Shown: in pieces, positions 27,463 to 34,728 of the stretch
Layout of the letters: every line of letters begins with the position of its first letter
Position numbering within the stretch: the first letter of the stretch is position 1
NCBI GenBank assembly: GCA_026399095.1
Contig: JAPLRP010000013.1
Location: 1 to 48,425, forward strand
Source of the DNA: Methylococcales bacterium
GTDB lineage: Bacteria; Pseudomonadota; Gammaproteobacteria; Methylococcales; Methylomonadaceae
Length of the DNA stretch: 48,425 bases
Direction of reading: 5' to 3'
Translations under genes and position numbers: made by a program
The notes under the pieces: generated by a model
What the model was told of the DNA's origin: nothing
What the model saw: only the letters and a program-made list of their open reading frames with translations
The model's database searches: none

Positions 27463-27501
27463 AAAAAAAGCCTCAATGATCAATACGACCAACGAGGCTT
27501 T
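27463..27501 (-). terminator. Terminator of the corA-corB transcript
   Basis: On the minus strand AAAGCCTC (27501-27494) pairs with GAGGCTTT (27474-27467), followed by a T run. It lies 83 bases after the corB stop. Confidence 0.8.
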
Positions 27502-27583
27502 GTTAGAGTTGAAAATACCGGTGAATTTTTTTTAAGATACGATTTGATTAATCAGGTATCTAAATCTAATTAATTCTATCCAG

Positions 27584-29710
27584 TTAAGGTTTCAAGAAAC
27601 TGTCAAAAGGCATTAAAGGTCCTTGTTTTTTGGTTCGACCATTTTTGCCAACTGCCGGTATTTTAATATAGCGGTCGTTTGCCAAACCAGTTCCAAGCAT
27701 ATTGGCTTGTTGTTGGTGGCCGTGGGTAACCGTTATTCCTGGATGATCAAAAGGTGCTTTCTCCCAGCGCACTCTTTCGTCAGTTAAGGTTTTTAAAAAA
27801 GCAACCAAATCTTTTTTGTTCTGTTGTGTAAAACCTTGCGGAAAGACCAAAGTAGAAAAATGATGTTGATTGCTAAAATTACCACCACGATTGTAAAAAT
27901 CAACGACCTCTTCCAGAGATTTCATGCTGCCATTATGCATGTAAGGGCCTGTTAATTCTATGTTTCTTAATGTGGGTATCTTAAAGGCGCTTTTTGTAGC
28001 AACTGACAAACGGCCTTGATTCGGTTGTGTTAATTCAGCATTAACGATGGCAGGTGATGGAACTTTTGCTATTGACTTCTCGGACGGAGTTTTACAAATG
28101 CCAGTAGATAGTTTATCGGCTACCCATTCACTGCCATTAAAATCCTCAGAGAAAGGGTTATCGAATTCACAAGTCACGACTTTGACCGGGTCAAGCATCT
28201 TTTTAGAGGGATCGGCCAACACTGCAAGGTATTGCTCAGCAAATGAAAGCGGGTTGCCAAAAGGATCCTTTCCACCCAAGCCTATATCATAATCAGTTGG
28301 AGCCACACTAGTGACTGTAAAGCCCAGATCCATCAGTGTATTGTCAACACCAAACTTATCGCTTTGTTCGCCCAAAGAGGTTCTGTCAACCAGTCGATGG
28401 TAAGTCAGTTTTTCACGAGCTTTTAGAAGTATCTCCGGGTTTGCTGCAGCCGAAAACGTAGGTCCTGAATGACAAATATTACAGTGGGCATCATTAAAAA
28501 CAGTGAGCCCTCTTTTTTGCGTATCGTTATATTTTTCAGGAAAGCCGTCTTTAGTCAAGGGTGCGTCGAAAATCGTTTGGTCAGATATTAGTGTGCTTTC
28601 GTAGGCTTGTATTGCCAGTCCAAAGAAGAAGGCAAAATTGGCTTCCATTTGTGAATAAGGTACGCCAGAAGTTGAGCGTCCAAAATCTCCTTTTGCCGAC
28701 CAATAACGGTTATTAAAAGCTTTCTTGATTAATTGATTGTAGTTTGTATTTAATCCGCTTCCTGAATTATGCCTCAATTGACCGAGCACACTATCGGTAC
28801 TATGAACCGATTGAGTTTCAAGTGGTCTTCGATGTAATAGCTTTTTTCCCAAATCATGAAATGTTCGCCCTTGACAAGACATTTCCATCATATCCAAGGG
28901 TGGAGCCACTGCTTGTGATGCTAGTGCGGCGTTTGCTAGCTTGATTGATATTTTCTTGGCTGTATTGGGGCTGGTTGCTACCCAAACTTTGGCGTTAGTA
29001 TCTCTAAGGCCAAAGGCTGTCTCACCATTAAAAATGTTGTTGGCACGACCATCCCAGAAATTACGGAAATTAAATGCAGCATTGATAATTGTCGGTGTAT
29101 TGCGTTTGGTTGTTTGCCGGGTGTTTAGCTCGTTTATATGAAATACAGGGTCAGTTTTTGGTCCGCAATTATCAGTGCCGTCGCCAGTTGCATTGACGGT
29201 TTGAAATTGCTGCATGAAAGCACCAGCGGAACCCACAACGTCATCTGTTGAAAAAAGGATGGATGACTGTTTATCAGCAGGATCAGCGAAGCGAAAAAGA
29301 GGGAAGTCACTGGCTTTTAGTTCGTAATCCGGCCCGCCTTGAATAGACGCGTTAATGTTAAAATCAATTGCTGTCATTGGATCGGTGGTATGTAAAAAGC
29401 CACTATTTATTTGATTACGCGATCTACGGTCAGCGCCTGCATGGAAATGGCAACTGCCACAGGCAACGCCATCACTGCCCACATGCATATCCCAAAACAA
29501 AGCTTTTCCCAGTTGGATGGCGACTTTGGGGTCGGTTAAAATTGCTGACTGGCCACTGGTTAATCCGGCTACTATCGGAGCTTTTAGCCCCTTAAGATTT
29601 TGAAAGCTTGCATCGCCATGAGCCAGAACGAAGCTGGGTATCATCAAATAGGTAAGAACCTGAAGAAAACTTGAATACCCGGTTAAAAATTTTATATTAA
29701 TAAGATGCAT
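27584..29710 (-). CDS. corB: Surface-associated di-heme cytochrome c peroxidase (CorB/SACCP-like)
   Basis: 708 residues, about twice the usual 330-400 of bacterial di-heme peroxidases and close to the long methanotroph SACCP type. A signal peptide ends near SFVLA-HG. Two c-heme motifs are present: CGSCH at 84-88 and CNICH at 410-414. RNTPTIINAAFNFRNFWDGR, then FKIPTLRNIELTGPYMHNGS and MKSLEEVVDFYNRGG are family blocks. In Methylomicrobium album (corB) and Methylococcus capsulatus (SACCP beside mopE) the homologue is encoded next to the copper-binding partner, as here. Located outside the cytoplasm, probably on the outer surface; may help form kynurenine in the partner or serve as an oxidase. 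Expected to be copper-repressed. Confidence 0.88.
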   Translation of the reverse strand: MHLINIKFLTGYSSFLQVLTYLMIPSFVLAHGDASFQNLKGLKAPIVAGLTSGQSAILTDPKVAIQLGKALFWDMHVGSDGVACGSCHFHAGADRRSRNQINSGFLHTTDPMTAIDFNINASIQGGPDYELKASDFPLFRFADPADKQSSILFSTDDVVGSAGAFMQQFQTVNATGDGTDNCGPKTDPVFHINELNTRQTTKRNTPTIINAAFNFRNFWDGRANNIFNGETAFGLRDTNAKVWVATSPNTAKKISIKLANAALASQAVAPPLDMMEMSCQGRTFHDLGKKLLHRRPLETQSVHSTDSVLGQLRHNSGSGLNTNYNQLIKKAFNNRYWSAKGDFGRSTSGVPYSQMEANFAFFFGLAIQAYESTLISDQTIFDAPLTKDGFPEKYNDTQKRGLTVFNDAHCNICHSGPTFSAAANPEILLKAREKLTYHRLVDRTSLGEQSDKFGVDNTLMDLGFTVTSVAPTDYDIGLGGKDPFGNPLSFAEQYLAVLADPSKKMLDPVKVVTCEFDNPFSEDFNGSEWVADKLSTGICKTPSEKSIAKVPSPAIVNAELTQPNQGRLSVATKSAFKIPTLRNIELTGPYMHNGSMKSLEEVVDFYNRGGNFSNQHHFSTLVFPQGFTQQNKKDLVAFLKTLTDERVRWEKAPFDHPGITVTHGHQQQANMLGTGLANDRYIKIPAVGKNGRTKKQGPLMPFDSFLKP

Positions 29711-29784
29711 ATGATTTTTTTTACTTATTATGAAAAGGCAGTTGTTTACACTGCCTCTAACTTGCGGTTTAAAACAAGAGCGAA

Positions 29785-30465
29785 CTAAAGTGGAGGAAAT
29801 TTAAGCGTTGTTGTTACTTCATAGAATCCAGTAACGGTTTTATCTGCTGCTTGGATATTTGGATTAATGCCACCGACTACAAATTGATAAATTCCACTTG
29901 CCTCAGGCATAAAACTGACACTAACTTTGCCTGGTGTTCCGTCTTGTAGGCGATTTAGCATGGATTGATCATAAGAAGCGGGGAGTGTGTCACCCATACC
30001 ATCACGATCGAAGCCGTTGGCAACAAAATTCATTTGAAATTTTCCAAGCTTGGTGTTGGTATTCTCTAAGAGTGGATTCGCCTCATATATGTCTTTAAAT
30101 TGGCTATACATGTGCGCATTCATATATTGGATTGAGCTATCTATTTTCGTTTTACCAGGTCTGAACCAAATGCTCACTGCCGGATGAAATCCTGGGACTG
30201 AGGTTGAGACTTCAATAGTGACTGGTTTGCCTCTTTGAAGTTTAACAAAGCCCCAGTTAGAATGATGTGTCCAGCCAAGGTAACCCATTGTAAGGTTATA
30301 CCAGGAATCTGCTTTTACAGACATTGTTGCAGCAGTGTTGGTGCTATTGAATACTTTAACTTTAGTTGCTGTTAGAGCCGTTGCTGCTTGAGTTGACATC
30401 ACAGGAAGCGCAATTGTTAAAGCTAAAATTAATCTAAGGGTCATGGTTTTTTTATTAAATTTCAT
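29785..30465 (-). CDS. corA: CorA/MopE-type copper-binding surface protein
   Basis: 226 residues from ATG 30465 (GGAG six bases upstream). The signal peptide ends near STQA at residue 27. The mature part contains GYLGWTHHSNWGFVKL, with W65-T66-H67, the W-x-H spacing of the kynurenine/His pair that binds Cu(I) in MopE. A further His is in GFHPAVSIWF (H94). VANGFDRDGMGDTLP resembles a calcium loop. Identification rests on these motifs plus the adjacent corB-like peroxidase 74 bases downstream on the same strand, the arrangement of M. album corAB. Family members are produced when copper is scarce and help copper uptake. Confidence 0.82.
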   Translation of the reverse strand: MKFNKKTMTLRLILALTIALPVMSTQAATALTATKVKVFNSTNTAATMSVKADSWYNLTMGYLGWTHHSNWGFVKLQRGKPVTIEVSTSVPGFHPAVSIWFRPGKTKIDSSIQYMNAHMYSQFKDIYEANPLLENTNTKLGKFQMNFVANGFDRDGMGDTLPASYDQSMLNRLQDGTPGKVSVSFMPEASGIYQFVVGGINPNIQAADKTVTGFYEVTTTLKFPPL

Positions 30466-31103
30466 TGTTTCTCCGTTTTTATATTTACTGTTTACGCAAC
30501 ACGATTCAGTTATCAAGCTTAAGTGCTTGTAGCTGAAAGCATGTATAGGCATAAAACCACACTAAAGGTGCGTGGTTTAGTATATTAAGCAATTCTTATG
30601 CCGATCTTATTTGAATTCTTTTTTCTCATATGAGAGATTAATATTTTCATGCCCTTAATGACTTAATTTAAGTGTAAGTATTTTAGAGGTTAATTTTTTA
30701 TAAATATCTATTTTAATTGAAAAAAATATAATTTCATGTCTTTATGTTAGTTTCTGGAAAGGGGCGTTTAGAGTGTTATTCTGTTTTAATGTGTAGGAGC
30801 TATTGTCTTTAAATTAATGCTTTTTTAGGCTCAAAATTCTTTATTTTTGGATTAATGTTTTTCTCATAAAAATTAATTTTTAGTTAAAAGTGTGTCATAT
30901 GACTCAGTGTTGAGTCATATGACACACTTTATTCCTCATATATTGTAAGGACAATAGCTTCGCTTTATTTAGGCAAGTAGCAATATTTACTAATGGTAGT
31001 TATCCTTGATAAGATGTAAAAATATCATAGGTTCAAACTCATGAGATGAGTGTCTTAATGATTTTATTTCGCTTAGTTTCAGCAGTTAACTACACAGAAA
31101 AAC
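30466..31103. other. Divergent corA/HEAT promoter region
   Basis: 638 AT-rich bases without ORFs. It contains an inverted repeat AAACCAC/GTGGTTT (30554-30578) about 90 bases upstream of corA, a short palindrome CTCATATGAG (30625-30634), and the long palindrome at 30887-30930. Regulators of corA and of the HEAT gene should bind here. Confidence 0.6.
30887..30930. promoter_or_regulatory. Double TGTGTCATATGACACA-type palindrome, site 1
   Basis: Perfect inverted repeat with 20-bp arms, AAAGTGTGTCATATGACTCA and its complement, around GTGT. It can be read as two 16-base boxes, TGTGTCATATGACTCA and TGAGTCATATGACACA, each nearly palindromic. It lies between divergent corA and the HEAT gene, 174 bases before the latter. 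No proper T run follows, and it is not at a gene end, so an operator is more likely than a terminator. Confidence 0.7.
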
Positions 31104-31760
31104 ATGTCAAATACTCATAAAATTATCATTTTTCTACTTTTAGGCGGGATTGTTGCTGCGGCTCTAAATGCCCTGAATCAAGAGTCTTCAAAAACTAATA
31201 GTGTTGGCGAGATAGGTTCGCTGGGGCAATCCAATAGTTCTGTGCAAACAGACGAAAGTCGATCCCAGCAGCCATTGGCTGAGCCTGAAACCAGCGCCAG
31301 TGAAGAAGTGTTTCCAGAGGAAATAACAGAGGATGATGTAGAGACCGAAAAGGAATTAGTTGATGAGGCTATGAGATTACTTAATAGCACTAAGGACGAA
31401 GAACGCGTTGAGGGTGTCGAGCTATTGGCAACTTATCCAAATTCCGAATCAGAAATGATACTGGCACAATTATTAATAACGGATAATGATCCAGATGTGC
31501 GAAACGCAGCTGCCCAAAGCTTGGGAGCTGTTGATGTGCCTTTGGATTCAACAATTGCTGATTTAGTGAATGCACTTGAAGATGAGGCTGAGGAGGTGCG
31601 ACTTAGCGCTTTATCGACGCTTCAAGGTTATTTACTGAGCCAGGAAAAAGACACGGAAAGCTATAAGAAAATTGATTTAGCGCTTAAGAATAAAGCTTCG
31701 AGCGATAATATACCTGCAGATATAAGAGCAGCTATTGATGCTTTTCTTAAAGAGCAGTAG
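31104..31760 (+). CDS. Membrane-anchored HEAT-repeat protein
   Basis: 218 residues. One N-terminal hydrophobic segment (KIIIFLLLGGIVAAALNALN) anchors it. A Ser/Glu-rich linker follows to about residue 75. Residues 85-215 form three or four HEAT repeats (MILAQLLITDNDPDVRNAAA, QSLGAVDV, IADLVNALEDEAEEVRLSAL). Such proteins are scaffolds for protein-protein contact. Its promoter region is shared with corA and carries the long palindrome. Partners unknown; the C-terminus is probably periplasmic. Confidence 0.8.
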   Translation: MSNTHKIIIFLLLGGIVAAALNALNQESSKTNSVGEIGSLGQSNSSVQTDESRSQQPLAEPETSASEEVFPEEITEDDVETEKELVDEAMRLLNSTKDEERVEGVELLATYPNSESEMILAQLLITDNDPDVRNAAAQSLGAVDVPLDSTIADLVNALEDEAEEVRLSALSTLQGYLLSQEKDTESYKKIDLALKNKASSDNIPADIRAAIDAFLKEQ

Positions 31761-31825
31761 CGTCGGTTGCAACGATAATCGATTCAAAAATTTGATATAT
31801 AACAGCGTATTTTTTCAGGAAGCTA

Positions 31826-33178
31826 TTAGATAACAGTTGTTTTGTCTTCACGGTAAGAAATCACAATCACCTGAGCAAAGCCGCCGCCGAGTGTGCGAAA
31901 ATTGGTGGTTTGTCCTTGGTATAGGCGGGCGCTGATTAACTGCGTTTGGCCTTTGTAAACGTAATGGCGAAGATCAAACTTGAAATTAACGATTTTATTT
32001 TCTACATTAAGTTGTCTTTCGCCGGGTTGCGCCAGTGTCTGCGCGACATAATCATTTTGTAATATTTCCGAGAATACCCGCTTGGTTAGTTTGTCACCAC
32101 GATAGGCCGCTTTACTGCCATAGCCCTTGGCCGGTTTAAAAAATAATTGTTTACGAGATTTCCACAACGTTTCAGAATCATCCAGATTTACTGAAATGGT
32201 ATGAGCGATGCCGTTAAGCAATATCGCTCTGGTTTTAACATCAACACCCAATTCAATTAAGGCCGCTTCATCAGTCAGTATGGTGAGGTTCCTTTTGTCA
32301 GCATAAAGCGCATGGGCTCTTGGATGAGGCGTCACAACAACCGAATTTTCCAGGTACGCTGCCAGTAAAGGTTTATTTGCGTTGGCCTCGAGACAGAAAT
32401 CTGTCAGTCTGTTGTAAACAAGATCAATACGTTGGTTTCCATGCCAAAGAGCTTGGTCGTGATGCTTAAGTTCAGAAGGGTCACAAATAACAACCTTGAT
32501 ATTTTTTTGTTCAAATAATTTTTTGAATAATAGAAACTCTGGGAGCATATATTGAGCTTGTGGATCTTCATCGACAATTGCGATCGAATATAAAGGCTGT
32601 TGGCCACGTTCTGCTTGCCACTCGGCAAAAAACATTTCAATAAATGCATCTTCTGGAGACTGTATGAAGGTGTCGGTTGTTAAATTTGTTAATGCGTCGT
32701 CCTCTGTGTGGTCAAAACAGATTTTTTGCATACGAGCCACAAGGGCATTAAGTAAAGCGCCACCAGCATTCGTATTTATTTCTATTAATTTAGGCCCCTC
32801 TGGTGTCAGATGAAAGTCATAGCCAAAAAAAACGCTGTGTGCCTGAGGGATAAATTTTGCTGAGTCAGGTGCGTAAGCAAGAACACGTTGTTGATAAGCG
32901 GGTAATGCTATAACCGTTTCTAGTGCTGTAATAATGTAGCGTTGTTTTTGAATGGATTCATCCGTGACAAATACGACAGAGCCAGAAAAAAGGTTTGGGC
33001 GATCTACAAAGATCGTTTGGAACAAATTAATATCATCGTTAAGCCGCCACAATTCAGAAAGATCGGATTCCTGATTAAGTGGTAGGGAGTGAGATTGAGC
33101 ATTGAGTCGGTTTGCCGTTTGTTCGCAAGAATTAATAAGTTCTATCTTTAATGAGCTTGTATGAGAAGGGGGTGTCAT
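31826..33178 (-). CDS. ATP-grasp superfamily ligase, function unknown
   Basis: 450 residues. The C-terminal half has the ATP-grasp core QLFFKPAKGYGSKAAYRGDK (Lys348, glycine-rich 351-354), then DYVAQTLAQPGERQL, FDLRHYVYKGQTQLISARLY and GQTTNFRTLGGGFAQV. The N-terminal half has GPKLIEINTNAGGALLNALV (129-147), similar to the substrate block of glutathionylspermidine synthase-like enzymes. ATP-grasp enzymes join a carboxylate to an amine or thiol through an acylphosphate. The substrate is not evident. It is divergent from a 73-residue hydrophobic peptide, with a 36-base palindrome between them, so the peptide might be its substrate or partner. Its stop is 63 bases from the convergent HEAT gene's end. 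Confidence 0.75.
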   Translation of the reverse strand: MTPPSHTSSLKIELINSCEQTANRLNAQSHSLPLNQESDLSELWRLNDDINLFQTIFVDRPNLFSGSVVFVTDESIQKQRYIITALETVIALPAYQQRVLAYAPDSAKFIPQAHSVFFGYDFHLTPEGPKLIEINTNAGGALLNALVARMQKICFDHTEDDALTNLTTDTFIQSPEDAFIEMFFAEWQAERGQQPLYSIAIVDEDPQAQYMLPEFLLFKKLFEQKNIKVVICDPSELKHHDQALWHGNQRIDLVYNRLTDFCLEANANKPLLAAYLENSVVVTPHPRAHALYADKRNLTILTDEAALIELGVDVKTRAILLNGIAHTISVNLDDSETLWKSRKQLFFKPAKGYGSKAAYRGDKLTKRVFSEILQNDYVAQTLAQPGERQLNVENKIVNFKFDLRHYVYKGQTQLISARLYQGQTTNFRTLGGGFAQVIVISYREDKTTVI

Positions 33179-33380
33179 TTTTAGTTAATTGGTTACTTCT
33201 AAAGACTTGAGGGGTTACTGATTCAAGAAATGGGATAAATCTGTCATTCTAAATTGATGCTTATTGACATTGCCAAGGTTACTAATAATAGAGCAAATTA
33301 CAGATTAAAACTCATTATTTGTTTTGGTCAATAATCGTTGAACGGAACTGATGGATAAAATAGGTCATTTCACATACTAA

Positions 33381-33416
33381 TTTTAAAAAGTGTGTCATAT
33401 GACACACTTTTTAAAA
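33381..33416. promoter_or_regulatory. TGTGTCATATGACACA palindrome, site 2
   Basis: A 36-base perfect palindrome without a loop: TTTTAAAAAGTGTGTCAT and its complement. The core matches the outer boxes of site 1 at 30887. It lies between the divergent ATP-grasp gene (start 33178) and peptide gene (start 33533), 117 bases before the latter. A-run and T-run flanks would allow a bidirectional terminator, but the place between two starts argues for an operator. Confidence 0.72.
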
Positions 33417-33532
33417 GGCGGTTGTTTAATATTTTAAAGAAATAATCACAAAATCAGTGTGTTGTAATCTTGGCATTAATGATGCTCTATAGTTCAGTAT
33501 ATTTTGTTACTAAATTGTAGAGCAGGTGAAAA

Positions 33533-33754
33533 ATGAATCAACAAATAGCAGTGGCCACAGAAAAAAAGAATAATAATGGCGCTTTATTGTTAGGAACAGG
33601 CTTGGTCGTTGCATCCATGATCTTAGTGCCGGCTTTGGCAGTTAGAATGGGATTGGGTGCTAGTTTGACAGGCGCATTAAGAATTGCCCTTATGAAGGCA
33701 TCAAGTCGTGCAGTTTCCAGTTCTTGCTCTACTGATTCGTCTGAAGCTGCTTAA
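33533..33754 (+). CDS. 73-residue hydrophobic peptide, unknown
   Basis: MNQQIAVATEKKNNNGALLL, then GTGLVVASMILVPALAVRMG, a Gly/Leu-rich stretch and a Ser-rich tail SSRAVSSSCSTDSSEAA. A polar head, one or two transmembrane segments with glycine spacing, and a Ser/Cys tail suggest a small membrane protein, or possibly a class II-like bacteriocin or modified-peptide precursor. AGGTG stands six bases before the ATG. An inverted repeat TGCTCTA/TAGAGCA (33483-33489 and 33518-33524) reaches the ribosome site. It faces away from the ATP-grasp gene across the palindrome. No export or immunity genes are visible. Confidence 0.6.
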   Translation: MNQQIAVATEKKNNNGALLLGTGLVVASMILVPALAVRMGLGASLTGALRIALMKASSRAVSSSCSTDSSEAA

Positions 33755-33783
33755 GCGAAACTACTAAAACTGATAATAAGCTT

Positions 33784-33818
33784 AACAAGAGCTACTTAAC
33801 TATTAAGTAGCTCTTGTT
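33784..33818 (+). terminator. Hairpin after the peptide gene
   Basis: Perfect 16-bp arms AACAAGAGCTACTTAA-CTA-TTAAGTAGCTCTTGTT, 30 bases after the stop codon. The T run is short, but the stem is strong. Confidence 0.65.
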
Positions 33819-33902
33819 ATATTGAATTACTTAATTTGAAAGTGTATTTAGCTTGTTTTAGGATTAATAATTAGCTGGTCAAAAGTTTTTTCATTCACTA
33901 TC

Positions 33903-33944
33903 AATAAAAAAGGCCTAGATGATTTCATCTAGGCCTTTTTTATT
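33903..33944. terminator. Bidirectional rho-independent terminator
   Basis: 20-bp arms AATAAAAAAGGCCTAGATGA and complement around TT; GC core with A and T runs on the two sides. It isolates the peptide gene from gspC. The rest of 33755-34160 shows no gene. Confidence 0.85.
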
Positions 33945-34160
33945 GCCTTTAGAAAATTAATAAGCCCGTAATAAACCTTTGAAAAATATTTTCATCTTCT
34001 AACAATAGTCCAAATAAAAAACAATAACCAGGGAAGCTGGTTGGTTTTTTTAGGTTTAATTTTCTAAGTATCGGTGATTTGGTATTAAATTGTTAAGCGC
34101 CCTGTTTATTAAAAATACCTACGTCATAAAGCAGTAATATTTTTGTCATATAATAAAAAA

Positions 34161-34706
34161 ATGACAAAAATGATATTTTCAAAAGTGAATTTTAGGCACA
34201 TCAAAAACTCTGTACTCGAATATGGCACAGGTTCTTATGCTGCTCTTTCATTAGCGTTAGCTTACCTGATTATATTGATTTCATCGATATTTCCTTCATA
34301 TAAGTCAGAGCAATTAGCTGAGCCAATATTTGAAGTAGAGCAGCCAGCTTTAGAAAAATCCGAAAAAAATAAAATGGATTTTCTGCTTATTAAAGATTGG
34401 CATTTGTTCGGTAATCCTAGTGTGTCGAACGAACAAAAAGGGGTGTTGAATGATGAGCCTCAAGAAACACAGCTACAAATTAAATTACTGGGTGTCTTTT
34501 TTCTGCCCAATCAAAAAAAAACCAGCTATGCGATTATTGAGAGTGAAGACAAGATACAAAAAAAATATCGGCTTGGCGATGAATTGCCGGGCAGCATCAC
34601 TCTGCAATCGATAACTAAAGAGCAAGTCATATTATTGCGTAATCAACAACCAGAATCCCTTTCTATGGACAGAAAAAAAACGGGCTTGCTTTTTATAACT
34701 AAATAA
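34161..34706 (+). CDS. gspC: Type II secretion inner-membrane protein GspC
   Basis: 181 residues from ATG 34161 (ATG 34170 is an alternative; a TTG at 34143 is less likely). It has one transmembrane segment (YAALSLALAYLIILISSIFP), then a linker and an HR domain (DFLLIKDWHLFGNP, IKLLGVFFLPNQKKTSYAII, YRLGDELPGSITLQSITKEQ). It links the inner-membrane platform to the secretin. No PDZ domain follows, so it is a short form. First gene of the gspCDEFGHIJKLM run. Confidence 0.88.
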   Translation: MTKMIFSKVNFRHIKNSVLEYGTGSYAALSLALAYLIILISSIFPSYKSEQLAEPIFEVEQPALEKSEKNKMDFLLIKDWHLFGNPSVSNEQKGVLNDEPQETQLQIKLLGVFFLPNQKKTSYAIIESEDKIQKKYRLGDELPGSITLQSITKEQVILLRNQQPESLSMDRKKTGLLFITK

Positions 34707-34728
34707 CCCTTTTATAACTATTAAATTT

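Noticed and set aside
33381-33416. Palindrome considered as a bidirectional terminator
   Set aside because: It has A and T flanks, but lies between two divergent gene starts, and a related site lies in the next divergent region; operator kept as the better reading.
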